Shown here: positions 10,023-17,947 of the stretch, piece by piece
Layout: each line of letters opens with the position of its first letter
How positions within the stretch are numbered: the stretch's first letter is position 1
Assembly: GCA_029552745.1 (NCBI GenBank)
Contig: JAKPDK010000118.1
Coordinates: 1 to 47,316, forward strand
Source of the DNA: Candidatus Hydrogenedentota bacterium
Lineage (GTDB): Bacteria; Hydrogenedentota; Hydrogenedentia; Hydrogenedentales; SLHB01
Reading direction: 5' to 3'
DNA: 47,316 nt
Notes under the pieces: model-generated
What the model saw: only the letters and a program-made list of their open reading frames with translations
Told to the model about the DNA's origin: nothing
Database searches by the model: none
Made by a program: the position numbers and the translations under genes

Positions 10023-10051
10023 ACTATACAACAAATACTGTATGACTTGAA
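10023..10051 (-). promoter_or_regulatory. Candidate sigma-70 promoter for rpsO-pnp
   Basis: On the minus strand a TTCAAG box is followed after 17 bases by TATAGT (five of six consensus bases). It sits in the 134-base gap between pgk and rpsO and would give a leader of about 85 bases. The -35 match is weak; read-through from gap-pgk is an alternative. Confidence 0.4.
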
Positions 10052-10065
10052 AATCGCATTGTGCT

Positions 10066-11298
10066 TTACTTGTCCGTCAAGGCTGCCAAGCCTGGGAGGA
10101 TTTTCCCCTCCAGTATCTCCAAGGAGGCGCCGCCACCCGTGGAAACATGGCTCATTTTGTCCGCCAAACCAAACTGTTCGACCGCCGCAGCGGTGTCACC
10201 GCCACCCAGGATACTTATGATGTTTGGACTGTTGGCGAGCAGTTCGGCAATCGCCTTCGTACCCTTCGCAAAGTTTTCCATTTCAAAAACGCCCATGGGG
10301 CCGTTCCATACCACCATGCGCGCCTTACGAATCGCCGCACAGTATTTTTCGATTGTTTTAGGCCCGATATCCAACCCGCGCCAGCCTTTTTCTATGGCGT
10401 TGACATCGACGACCTTAATATTGGCATCATTGGCGAACTTATCCGCGACCACGATGTCGTCCGGCAGTAAAAAATCAATGCCCTTTTCTTTCGCTTTCGC
10501 CAAGGCATTGCGTGCCGTCTCCAGCCCGCCTTCGTCAAGAAGCGAATCGCCAATCTCATAACCCTGAGCCTTCAAAAAAGTGAATAACATCGCCCCGCCG
10601 ATAATCATTGTGTCGACAAGGTTCAGAAGGTTGTCAATGACATAGATTTTGTCAGAAACTTTGGCGCCACCGAGAATCGCCACCAGGGGTCTCTCAGGAT
10701 TCTGGAGTACCTTATTGAAGAATTCCATCTCTTTCGCTAGAAGGAAGCCCGCAGCACATTGCGAAATGAACTTGGTGACACCTTCGGTGGAGGCATGGGC
10801 ACGGTGGGCGCTGCCAAACGCATCGTCAATGTATACGTCGCCCAGTTTTGCCAATTGACGACTCAATTCAGGATCGTTCTTTTCCTCTCCCTTCTCGAAA
10901 CGCGTATTCTCCAAAAGAATGATATCGCCAGGCTGCATGGCAGCAACCGCCGCCTCGACTTCGGGACCAACCACGGCGTCCACCTTCTTCACATTGCCGC
11001 CAATCAATTCCCGTAGACGATCAGCCACCGGATCCATCCGGTAGAGTTTATTCTTTTTGATAATCTTTTCTCGCTCCTCAGGAGTCTGTGCCTTGTCAGG
11101 GTCCTTAGGCCTGCCCAAATGAGACATAAGGATGATCTTCGCCCCTTGATCGCGAAGGAATTGAATGCTCTTGAGAGCTGCCCTGATTCGGGTATCGTCC
11201 CGCACAGTGCCGTCCTCATTTTGAGGCACATTGAAGTCCACACGCATCAAAACGCGTTTTCCTTTAACATCAATGTCGGTGATGGTCAGTTTGTTCAT
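10066..11298 (-). CDS. pgk: Phosphoglycerate kinase
   Basis: Glycolytic enzyme forming ATP and 3-phosphoglycerate from 1,3-bisphosphoglycerate and ADP. The 410-residue monomer has the N-terminal substrate domain (GKRVLMRVDFNVP, MSHLGRPK, ENTRFEKGE), the hinge and nucleotide domain (LGGAKVSDKI, NGPMGVFEMENFAKGT) and the C-terminal GGGDTAAA and STGGGASLEILEG. The ATG at 11298 is preferred because GAGGGAG lies six bases upstream and the protein then begins MNKLTITDID as expected; the 15-codon upstream extension lies in the intercistronic hairpin. It follows gap by 67 bases and is probably cotranscribed with it. Confidence 0.97.
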   Translation of the reverse strand: MNKLTITDIDVKGKRVLMRVDFNVPQNEDGTVRDDTRIRAALKSIQFLRDQGAKIILMSHLGRPKDPDKAQTPEEREKIIKKNKLYRMDPVADRLRELIGGNVKKVDAVVGPEVEAAVAAMQPGDIILLENTRFEKGEEKNDPELSRQLAKLGDVYIDDAFGSAHRAHASTEGVTKFISQCAAGFLLAKEMEFFNKVLQNPERPLVAILGGAKVSDKIYVIDNLLNLVDTMIIGGAMLFTFLKAQGYEIGDSLLDEGGLETARNALAKAKEKGIDFLLPDDIVVADKFANDANIKVVDVNAIEKGWRGLDIGPKTIEKYCAAIRKARMVVWNGPMGVFEMENFAKGTKAIAELLANSPNIISILGGGDTAAAVEQFGLADKMSHVSTGGGASLEILEGKILPGLAALTDK

Positions 11299-11319
11299 GG
11301 CGTCTCCCTCTTTTTTAGA

Positions 11320-11355
11320 AACACTGCCCGCGTGCCGTGACACGCGGGCAGTGTT
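11320..11355 (-). promoter_or_regulatory. Perfect 15-bp stem-loop between gap and pgk
   Basis: AACACTGCCCGCGTG (11320-11334) and its exact complement (11341-11355) flank a six-base loop. In the direction of transcription it is followed by UCUAAAAAAGAGGGAG, an A run rather than a U run, which leads straight into the pgk ribosome site. It is therefore more likely an mRNA processing or stability element inside the gap-pgk transcript than a terminator. A partial attenuator cannot be excluded. Confidence 0.65.
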
Positions 11356-11365
11356 CGTGTTTTCC

Positions 11366-12361
11366 TTATCTCATTTTCTTAAACAGGTCAACACAACGGT
11401 TCGAATAACCCCATTCGTTGTCATACCAGGATACAACTTTAATAAAGTTGTCGCCCAATACCATCGTTGACTGCGCATCAAATACGCTGGAATGCGGATT
11501 TCCGATGACGTCGCAAGAAACGATCGGGTCTTCTGTGTATTGCAAAATGCCCTTGAGCGACCCCTCGGCAGCCGCCTTGATTGCGGCGTTAATCTGTTCC
11601 TTGGTAACAGTCTTATCCAGCTCGGCGACTAAGTCAACCACCGACCCATCTATCACCGGCACCCGCATCGCTATGCCATGAAGTTTACCCTTCAACGAAG
11701 GAAGCACTTCACCGACTGCTTTAGCAGCGCCCGTTGTCGTCGGGATGATCGCTGCAGCGGCGGCACGCGCCCGACGCAAATCTTTATGAGGTGCATCAAT
11801 GACGCGTTGATCATTCGTATAGGCGTGAATGGTCGTCATCAGACCACGCTTAATTCCAAACTCTTGATGCAACACCTTTGCAACAGGAGCCAAGCAGTTT
11901 GTGGTGCAGCTTGCATTGGAAACTATCAAATCCGTCGGCTTCAACGTATCGTCGTTGACACCCACAACAATCACCGCATCAATGGCATCCTTAGGCGGGA
12001 CACTCAAAAGGACCTTTTTTGCCCCTGCCTGGATATGCTTCGTGCAATCCGCCTTGGTTGTGAACTTGCCAGTCGATTCCAGTACCAACTCAACCCCCAA
12101 ATCTTTCCACGGCAGTTCGGAAGGGTCTTTTTTCGCCAAAACTTTTACCGTTTTGCCATTAACGACAATGGAATCTTCCGTAGAGCTCACTTCACCCTCA
12201 AAACGCCCAAAAACAGTGTCGTATTTCAGCAAGTGCGCCAGCGTCTTTGCGTCCGTAATATCATTGATGGCAACCACCTCAAATTCAGGATCTTTCACCA
12301 AAATACGGAACACATTCCGCCCGATACGTCCAAACCCGTTTATTCCAATTTTCGTTGCCAT
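11366..12361 (-). CDS. gap: Glyceraldehyde-3-phosphate dehydrogenase, type I
   Basis: NAD-dependent oxidation and phosphorylation of glyceraldehyde 3-phosphate. The 331 residues carry the Rossmann motif [10 protein letters not shown] (7-16), D34 of the NAD-preferring type, the catalytic stretch SNASCTTN with C152, H179 in [10 protein letters not shown], and the C-terminal [13 protein letters not shown]. The ATG at 12361 follows GGAAGGGAAG. It precedes pgk, giving a gap-pgk operon. Confidence 0.97.
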   Translation of the reverse strand: MATKIGINGFGRIGRNVFRILVKDPEFEVVAINDITDAKTLAHLLKYDTVFGRFEGEVSSTEDSIVVNGKTVKVLAKKDPSELPWKDLGVELVLESTGKFTTKADCTKHIQAGAKKVLLSVPPKDAIDAVIVVGVNDDTLKPTDLIVSNASCTTNCLAPVAKVLHQEFGIKRGLMTTIHAYTNDQRVIDAPHKDLRRARAAAAAIIPTTTGAAKAVGEVLPSLKGKLHGIAMRVPVIDGSVVDLVAELDKTVTKEQINAAIKAAAEGSLKGILQYTEDPIVSCDVIGNPHSSVFDAQSTMVLGDNFIKVVSWYDNEWGYSNRCVDLFKKMR

Positions 12362-12543
12362 AACACTTCCCTTCCTTTCTTACTCGTTTATTACCAAGCG
12401 CGTATTGACCTAAAGCGCCTTCTCTACCCAAGTCGATTAAGACAGCAGGCTCTCGTTTTCTTACGCGAACCTCACGGGAGCACTACACCATGCATTGCGG
12501 ATGCCCCCACCGACTGTTTCTAGCAAGCCTTACCAGCCTTCGT

Positions 12544-12582
12544 GGTTGTGTAAGTATTGCACAACCGGGTTTGGGGAGTCAA
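12544..12582 (-). promoter_or_regulatory. Candidate gap promoter with an operator-like inverted repeat over the -10
   Basis: On the minus strand TTGACT (12577-12582) is followed after 18 bases by AATACT (12553-12558). Around the -10 lies a 7-bp inverted repeat, GGTTGTG at 12544-12550 and CACAACC at 12560-12566, separated by nine bases. A further TTGTGTAA copy occurs at 12586. This would give a leader of about 185 bases to gap. The protein that might bind is unknown. The rest of the 12362-12692 gap shows no gene. Confidence 0.45.
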
Positions 12583-12692
12583 ACATTTGTGTAAATCCAG
12601 CTGCCCGATGTGACGACACAACCTGTTAGGATTCTGCCCTGCACAAGGCCCGCCCCTAATTGCCCTCCGCTCTCGAGCGCCGCGCCCCACGA

Positions 12693-12836
12693 TGTCATTG
12701 CGAGGAGTGCCGCAGGCACGACGTGGCAATCCCCTCGGGGAATTGGTGAAGGGCCTTGCCCTCGTCCTGGACACTCTTGCGCTACGCGGTTGGGGGATTG
12801 CTTCGTCGCTTAGAAGAATCGCTCCTCGCAGTGACA
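12693..12836 (-). repeat. Full copy of a ~145 bp palindromic MITE-like element
   Basis: The ends are inverted repeats, TGTCATTGCGAGGAG at 12693-12707 and its near complement at 12822-12836. Read on the minus strand it aligns along its whole length with the element at 15785-15929, including the internal AACCGCG-TAGCGCAAGAG segment. Each half is itself a hairpin: ATTGC/GCAAT outside and GTGCC-gca-GGCAC inside for the half at 12697-12730. The short frames reading through it are not credible genes. The segment from here to the sod start at 13000 contains no other feature I can support. Confidence 0.75.
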
Positions 12837-12999
12837 ACCGGGAGTATAAGGGCTGGTCTGCCTCTTCGATTCGATGCCAAACGTCTACGTGCTTACTCAT
12901 GTCCTTGGGAACATTTGGTGTCACAAACGCGTTTCTTTAAGACGGTGATGATAGTTGAAGTAAACAGGTAGTAATACGAGAGTGATAAGGAGTTTGCTT

Positions 13000-13743
13000 A
13001 TGAGTACAGATCGTCGAGGTTTCTTGAAAACAGCGGGTGGCGTTATGGTAGCCGCAAATGTTCTGGGCGTTTCCCCATTAGTAGGTTCAGCCATGGCTGC
13101 AACCGAAAGTGCCGAAAAAAAAGGAGCGGGGGCACTTACCGAACATGTTCTGCCACCTCTCCCCTATCCATTCGATGCCCTGGAACCATACATTGATGCA
13201 AAAACGATGGAGATACATCATGACAAGCACCATGCCGCTTATGTGAAAGGTCTTAACACAGCAGAGGCGGCGCTGGCAAAAGCACGTGCGGAAAATGATT
13301 TTGCCATGATTGAGTACTGGTCCAAAAAGGCGGCATTTAATGGGGGCGGTCATTTTCTACACTCTATGTTTTGGAAGGTCATGGCGCCAAAAGGTCAGGG
13401 TGGGGGCGAACCGAAAGGAAAACTCGCGGAGCTAATCGAACGTGACTTTGGAAGTTTCGCTGCATTCAAAGCCCATTTTAGTGCAGCCGCAAAAAATGTG
13501 GAAGGTGCGGGCTGGGCTTTGTTGCACTATCGTCCCGAAGATGGTCGGCTTATCGTGCTTCAAGCGGAAAATCAACATAAGTTGTCTCCGTGGGGGACAA
13601 CACCCATTTTGGGCATTGACGTATGGGAGCATGCTTACTACTTAAAGTATCAAAATAATCGGGGAGAATACGTGGATCAGTGGTGGAACGTGGTGAACTG
13701 GAAGCAAGTCGCGGAGAATCTGAAAGCCTTGGGCGGAATCTAG
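13000..13743 (+). CDS. Fe/Mn superoxide dismutase with Tat signal
   Basis: Converts superoxide to oxygen and hydrogen peroxide. The 247-residue protein begins with a twin-arginine signal (TDRRGFLK, R5-R6, then a hydrophobic stretch) with likely cleavage after GSAMA near residue 33, so export as a folded metalloprotein is predicted. All four metal ligands are present: H73 (EIHHDKHH), H121 (FLHSMFW), D207 and H211 (IDVWEHAYY). Whether iron or manganese is used cannot be read from the sequence. ATG 13000 is chosen over GTG 12982 because AAGGA lies eight bases upstream and the Tat motif falls at the usual position. It is a single gene ended by a strong terminator. Confidence 0.95.
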   Translation: MSTDRRGFLKTAGGVMVAANVLGVSPLVGSAMAATESAEKKGAGALTEHVLPPLPYPFDALEPYIDAKTMEIHHDKHHAAYVKGLNTAEAALAKARAENDFAMIEYWSKKAAFNGGGHFLHSMFWKVMAPKGQGGGEPKGKLAELIERDFGSFAAFKAHFSAAAKNVEGAGWALLHYRPEDGRLIVLQAENQHKLSPWGTTPILGIDVWEHAYYLKYQNNRGEYVDQWWNVVNWKQVAENLKALGGI

Positions 13744-13771
13744 TTATCCCACAGGTAAGATTGTCCAGAGC

Positions 13772-13803
13772 GCACACAAAAAGTGTGTGCTTTTTCTTTT
13801 TTT
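13772..13803 (+). terminator. Rho-independent terminator of the sod gene
   Basis: GCACACA (13772-13778) and TGTGTGC (13784-13790) form a perfect 7-bp stem with a five-base loop, followed by a T-rich run to 13803. Confidence 0.9.
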
Positions 13804-13871
13804 AGCATATAATGAAAAAGAGAGCGTGAGCTGGTATCTGCGCCTGTTGATTTTTAGTGGGAGAGGGGTGT

Positions 13872-15542
13872 ATGAAAAAAGAAAAACTTCGTGAACGCCC
13901 GACATTTTTGCAAGAAACCAGGCTGTACACGCTGATCCTTTTTCTGGCATTTATGGTTCCAGCGCTTGCTGAGGAAATTATTTTCCTGGATTCCACCGGA
14001 CAAACCGAGCGAATAGATTCCAAGAGCCCCGGGCGGCATGCGCTCCCGGCTCCTGAAACGCCCCGCTCCTGGCTGAAGTCGGGAAACACAACATGGAACA
14101 TTACGTATCAAGACGTCGTTTCCCATACCGGTCAAGGCTTTGACGACCCTTCGAAAGGCGCTGCTCGACGTCTCGTGGTCGCTAGGGTGCTCACTTATCT
14201 GAATGATGTTTTAAACGCATCCCCGCCTGCCTCAATAGACATCGTTTTTGACGTTTCAGAGACAGATGGAAGCGGATATCTTGCCTCCGCGGGAAGTTAT
14301 TTCTGGTCTACCCCACAATTTACGAATGGTTTTTGTTTCGAACACATCACAACGGGTACCGACCCCGCACCCAGCATGCCGGATATTTTTTGCACGGTGG
14401 ATTTCGGCTACGCGTGGTATACGGGGACCGAAAATCCTGCGCCCAGCGAAATCGATTTTTTCAGTGTGATGCTTCATGAAATGACGCATGGTTTGGGGTT
14501 TCTCTCGCTGGCAAACCCTGACGGCTCCAGCATGATTGCCAGCGGGGTTTATAGTCGATTTGACGATTATCTTTACACCGGCTCCGGCATTGACCTCTTT
14601 TCATGGAACGGCTCCACAGTAATTTTCAATGGCAACAGCCTCTCCTTACTGGGCGGACAAGGCGGCGTGTACTTCCGCGGCACAAATGCGACAACCACCT
14701 ACGGTTCCTTTCCGCCTATTTATGCGCCCTCCTCATGGCAGCCCGGCTCGAGTATCAGTCACTGGGACCCGAATATTGTGGGAGGTGGCGTTATGGTGCC
14801 GGCAATCTACTATGGAGCAACAAATCGTATGTATGCTGCTGTAGAATACAGCGCTTTGCGTGACCTGGGTTTCACGCAAACAAGCGAGCCACAGCCTGTC
14901 GTGCCGTTGGCTGATTTCTCCAGCGCCTCTTATTCCGTAAGTGAAGACGCAGGTTTTGCAACGATTACCGTGACCCTTTCCGTTGCCCCCGGACCTGGTA
15001 ACACCGCTTCGGTGTCGTATGCCACATCCGGCGGATCGGCAACAGCGGGCTCGGACTTTGTGGCCACAAGTGGCCTGCTTACATTTTCTGAGACAGAAAC
15101 ATCCAAGTCATTTACCGTCCAAATCCTTGAAGATGGCGCAATTGAATCTGACGAGACGGTCCAGCTCACCTTGAGTTCCCCCTCAGGTTGCCTGCTCGCC
15201 AACGGGAACAACCCGGCAATCCTCACAATCCTAGATAACGATATCGACAGCGATGGGGATGGAATATCCGATTATGACGAGATTTATTACGATAATGATC
15301 CTTCCTATAACCCCTATCATCCCATCAATAATCCTTCCGGGACCGACCTGGACTACACCAATCCGGATTCCGATGGAGACGGTTATTCGGACGGCGACGA
15401 GCGCAACGAAGGAACCGACCCTCTCAACCCAAACAGTCATCCAAACTTAGCGCTTAATACACTCCCGATTCCTTTGTTTAGAGACACTCCCACCGGCCCT
15501 TCTCGTGAGCCTTTTTCACTGAGACCACAAAACGAATCGTAA
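13872..15542 (+). CDS. Secreted zinc metalloprotease with Calx-beta and calcium-binding repeats
   Basis: Predicted exported protease of 556 residues. A signal peptide covers about 1-33 (hydrophobic LILFLAFMVPALA). The catalytic region contains HEMTHGLGF, with zinc ligands H202 and H206 and catalytic E203. The metzincin third-ligand position (212) is Ser, so the third ligand may be elsewhere; SISHWDP (H297) is a candidate. A Calx-beta domain spans about 345-455 (VSEDAG, GSDFVATSG, DETVQLTL, ILDND). Two thrombospondin-3-like calcium motifs follow, DSDGDGISDYDE and DSDGDGYSDGDE. No PEP-CTERM or other sorting tail is recognised. ATG 13872 is chosen because GAGAGGGG precedes it; the GTG at 13857 would put this site inside the gene. 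The cleaved substrate is unknown. Confidence 0.8.
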   Translation: MKKEKLRERPTFLQETRLYTLILFLAFMVPALAEEIIFLDSTGQTERIDSKSPGRHALPAPETPRSWLKSGNTTWNITYQDVVSHTGQGFDDPSKGAARRLVVARVLTYLNDVLNASPPASIDIVFDVSETDGSGYLASAGSYFWSTPQFTNGFCFEHITTGTDPAPSMPDIFCTVDFGYAWYTGTENPAPSEIDFFSVMLHEMTHGLGFLSLANPDGSSMIASGVYSRFDDYLYTGSGIDLFSWNGSTVIFNGNSLSLLGGQGGVYFRGTNATTTYGSFPPIYAPSSWQPGSSISHWDPNIVGGGVMVPAIYYGATNRMYAAVEYSALRDLGFTQTSEPQPVVPLADFSSASYSVSEDAGFATITVTLSVAPGPGNTASVSYATSGGSATAGSDFVATSGLLTFSETETSKSFTVQILEDGAIESDETVQLTLSSPSGCLLANGNNPAILTILDNDIDSDGDGISDYDEIYYDNDPSYNPYHPINNPSGTDLDYTNPDSDGDGYSDGDERNEGTDPLNPNSHPNLALNTLPIPLFRDTPTGPSREPFSLRPQNES

Positions 15543-15636
15543 AAGCCAGTTTGATAAGAGCCGAGCAAACTTCGTATTGTTTGGGGTATGATAGGTGTCT
15601 GACGACACCGGCACCTCTCTAGCGAATTATCCGTCT

Positions 15637-15711
15637 GCCCCGATAGTTCAACGGATAGAACGGCCGCCTCCTAAGCGGCAAACGCGAGTTCGACTCTCGC
15701 TCGGGGCACCA
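15637..15711 (+). tRNA. tRNA-Arg(CCU)
   Basis: A complete cloverleaf: acceptor GCCCCGA pairs with TCGGGGC, D-stem GTTC/GAAC, anticodon stem GCCGC/GCGGC with loop CTCCTAA (anticodon CCT, reading AGG), and T-arm CGAGT-TCGACTC-TCG. The discriminator is A and CCA is encoded (15709-15711). A TATGAT-like -10 lies about 50 bases upstream, without a good -35. Confidence 0.95.
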
Positions 15712-15784
15712 TGTTATTTTTCCGCACGAGAATTATCCTCCCTCCTAGCTAACATCAACAACCGTCGTCACTTTTACGCCCCTT

Positions 15785-15929
15785 TGTTATTGCGAGGAGC
15801 GAGTCCCCGAAGCGACGAAGCAATCCCCTCAACCGCGACGCGCAAGAGGACACCGCACAAAAACGGAGACATCCCCGACTTCCCGAGGGGATTGCCACGT
15901 CGTGCCTGACGGTACTCCTCGCAATGACA
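15785..15929 (+). repeat. Second full copy of the ~145 bp palindromic MITE-like element
   Basis: Begins TGTTATTGCGAGGAG and ends CTCCTCGCAATGACA, with internal AACCGCGACGCGCAAGAG. It is homologous over its length to the minus strand of 12693-12836. Its right half has outer stem ATTGC/GCAAT and apical stem GTGCC/GGTAC. It lies in the 627-base gap between tRNA-Arg and pap; I see no protein gene there, and the short frames read through the repeats. Confidence 0.75.
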
Positions 15930-15983
15930 GTGTGGGGGCGTAGCGCAAGAGCCCGGGGTAAAACCCGCCCCCGTTTTTCGCTG

Positions 15984-16009
15984 TAGGGGCGCACTGCTGT
16001 GCGCCCTAT
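15984..16009. repeat. Short GC-rich palindrome
   Basis: TAGGGGCGCAC and GTGCGCCCTA pair around a TGCT loop with one bulged G. No U run follows, so it is not a terminator. It sits between the second full element and the half copy at 16037. It may be another small dispersed palindrome. Confidence 0.5.
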
Positions 16010-16036
16010 GCTCTTCCGGGGATCTCCCCTACTACC

Positions 16037-16081
16037 CGAGGGGATTGCCACGTCGCCCCTTCGGGGCTCCTCGCAATGACA
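16037..16081 (-). repeat. Half copy of the palindromic element with a perfect apical hairpin
   Basis: CGAGGGGATTGCCACGTC, then GCCCC-TTC-GGGGC, then TCCTCGCAATGACA. The outer ATTGC/GCAAT stem (16044-16048, 16073-16077) is kept, while the inner stem sequence differs from the other copies but still pairs. It is followed by CGCAGTGCAAGAG, a version of the tail seen after the copy at 15884-15929. Nothing else is recognised between here and the pap ribosome site near 16325. Confidence 0.7.
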
Positions 16082-16338
16082 ACCTAAAGACGCAGTGCAA
16101 GAGGACGTAAAACGTAAAAACGAGTAACCCCAAATACTCGTCACGCAGTTCGTAAATGGCTGCAACATCCTTCGGGGGCACCACGCGTCGCTGACCTTCC
16201 CTCAGTGATCTTCATGAAAAAATCTTTCATCAATTCCTCTCCCAACATAACAAAAGTACCAAAGGCACTGGACTTATACATTTTGTTGCAAGAGCACGCA
16301 GAGAAGGAGTAGATTTCTCGAGAGGGGAGATAACGCCT

Positions 16339-17823
16339 ATGCTGGAAACAGTTGATCTGAAAGCCAAACTGAGCGCAGCCGAATACCAAGAAGCAATGGA
16401 AAAGCTAGACTTGCGCCTCGGCGAATTGCAACGAGAATTACGCAATGCGCAGATTCCTATGATTATCCTCATGAACGGCTGGGATGCCGCCGGAAAAGGT
16501 ACGGCTATCAACCGACTGCTGCGGCCCTTGGATCCTCGTGGATTCAAAGTACATGCCATTTTTGCGCCAACCCAAGAGGAAGCGCTTCGGCCTCCGATGT
16601 GGCGCTTTTGGCGTACCTTGCCGGCACGCGGAAGTATCGCCATTTACGACCGCAACTGGTATGCTCAAGTTCTTATTGAACGTGTGGACAAATTGGTTCC
16701 CGAAGAAGAATGGCAAGCAGCGTATGAACGCATACGCACGTTCGAACGACAACTCACAGACGATGGAACTGTGATCGTCAAGTTTTGGCTGCACATCACA
16801 AAAAAAGAGCAAGCGAAGCGATTTAAAAAACTCCAAAAAGACCCGGCTTTAGCTTGGAAAGTCACCAAAGTTGATCTGAAACGCCACAAACAATACAAGG
16901 AGTACTATGAAGCCGTCGAAGACATGCTAAGGGAAACCTCCACGGCGAATGCCCCATGGACCGTTGTTCCGGCGCATGACCGCCGCTTGGCTCAGGTGAC
17001 GATAGCGGAAACGGTGGTCGCAGCGGCAGAGACGGCACTTGCGAGAAAACCTGCAAAGGCAACTCCCCCGCCGAAACGTTCTACACGGCGCGTTAGTCCG
17101 TTGGACCGGGTGGATTTGAGCCTCTCCGTCTCTCGAGAAGAGTACGATAAAAGGCTACCGGAACTTCAAGATGAACTTCGGCGGTTGGAACATTTGTGTT
17201 ACCTCAATCGGATTCCTACCGTAGTTGTATACGAAGGCTGGGACGCAGCGGGCAAAGGCGGCAACATACGGCGACTGACCTGTGAACTCGACCCAAGGGG
17301 ATACGAGGTAATTCCGATAGGTCCCCCGCAAGGAGATGAGAAGACGCATCATTATCTTTGGCGATTTTGGAAAGCCTTGCCTAAAGCGGGGCACATTGCG
17401 ATCTTCGACCGGAGCTGGTATGGACGTGTGTTGGTGGAACGCATAGAAGGTTTCGCAACGCCCGCCGAATGGCAACGCGCCTATCGCGAGATCAATGAGT
17501 TTGAGCAGCAGATGGTTGAGTTCGGCACTGTCCTCGTGAAGTTTTGGATCCACATTTCCCCCGAAGAACAACTCGCACGGTTCAAAAGCCGCGAAGAAAC
17601 GCCCGAAAAACGCTGGAAAATCACCGAAGAGGATTGGCGAAATCGCAAGAAATGGGATGAATACTGGGTGGCGGTGTCAGACATGATTGAGCAAACCTCA
17701 ACGCTCCACGCCCCGTGGACCATTGTCGAAGGGAATGACAAACTTCACGCGCGTTTGAAAACCCTTCAGGTGGTGACAGACGCCATCAAAAACCGTATCA
17801 AACAGGTCGAAAAGGAAAAGTGA
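16339..17823 (+). CDS. pap: Polyphosphate:AMP phosphotransferase (two-domain PPK2)
   Basis: Class II PPK2 enzyme: two fused kinase domains that in characterised members phosphorylate AMP to ADP with polyphosphate. The 494 residues contain two complete repeats. The first has Walker A GWDAAGKG at 47-54 and YDRNWYAQVL; the second has EGWDAAGKG near 297 and FDRSWYGRVLVER. A basic linker, PAKATPPPKRSTRR, separates them near 240-255. ATG 16339 is preceded by GAGGGGAG. Together with ppk1 at 3340-5403 it indicates a polyphosphate cycle. The AMP specificity is inferred from the two-domain architecture. Confidence 0.93.
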   Translation: MLETVDLKAKLSAAEYQEAMEKLDLRLGELQRELRNAQIPMIILMNGWDAAGKGTAINRLLRPLDPRGFKVHAIFAPTQEEALRPPMWRFWRTLPARGSIAIYDRNWYAQVLIERVDKLVPEEEWQAAYERIRTFERQLTDDGTVIVKFWLHITKKEQAKRFKKLQKDPALAWKVTKVDLKRHKQYKEYYEAVEDMLRETSTANAPWTVVPAHDRRLAQVTIAETVVAAAETALARKPAKATPPPKRSTRRVSPLDRVDLSLSVSREEYDKRLPELQDELRRLEHLCYLNRIPTVVVYEGWDAAGKGGNIRRLTCELDPRGYEVIPIGPPQGDEKTHHYLWRFWKALPKAGHIAIFDRSWYGRVLVERIEGFATPAEWQRAYREINEFEQQMVEFGTVLVKFWIHISPEEQLARFKSREETPEKRWKITEEDWRNRKKWDEYWVAVSDMIEQTSTLHAPWTIVEGNDKLHARLKTLQVVTDAIKNRIKQVEKEK

Positions 17824-17947
17824 CTCAAAATTCGTTGTGGTGGCACAATAATAGAAACGACAGCAGGACATTTGGGACAAGAAACCTGCTTTCGAGTTAA
17901 GGGGTATTGTAATTTGTAAAAGTGTAACTTCTTGGGAGGAACTAAGT

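Noticed and set aside
11320-11355. Terminator after gap
   Set aside because: In the direction of transcription an A-rich, not U-rich, stretch follows.
11678-12523. 281-codon plus-strand frame antisense to gap
   Set aside because: No recognisable domain or ribosome site; gap is certain on the other strand.
12520-12940. Several short frames on both strands near 12.5-12.9 kb
   Set aside because: They read through the palindromic element; the sequence is explained as a repeat.
15785-16081. CRISPR array
   Set aside because: The repeats are palindromic, in both orientations and irregularly spaced, with no uniform spacers.
15755-16168. 137-codon minus-strand frame
   Set aside because: It reads across three repeat units, and its product merely translates the repeats.
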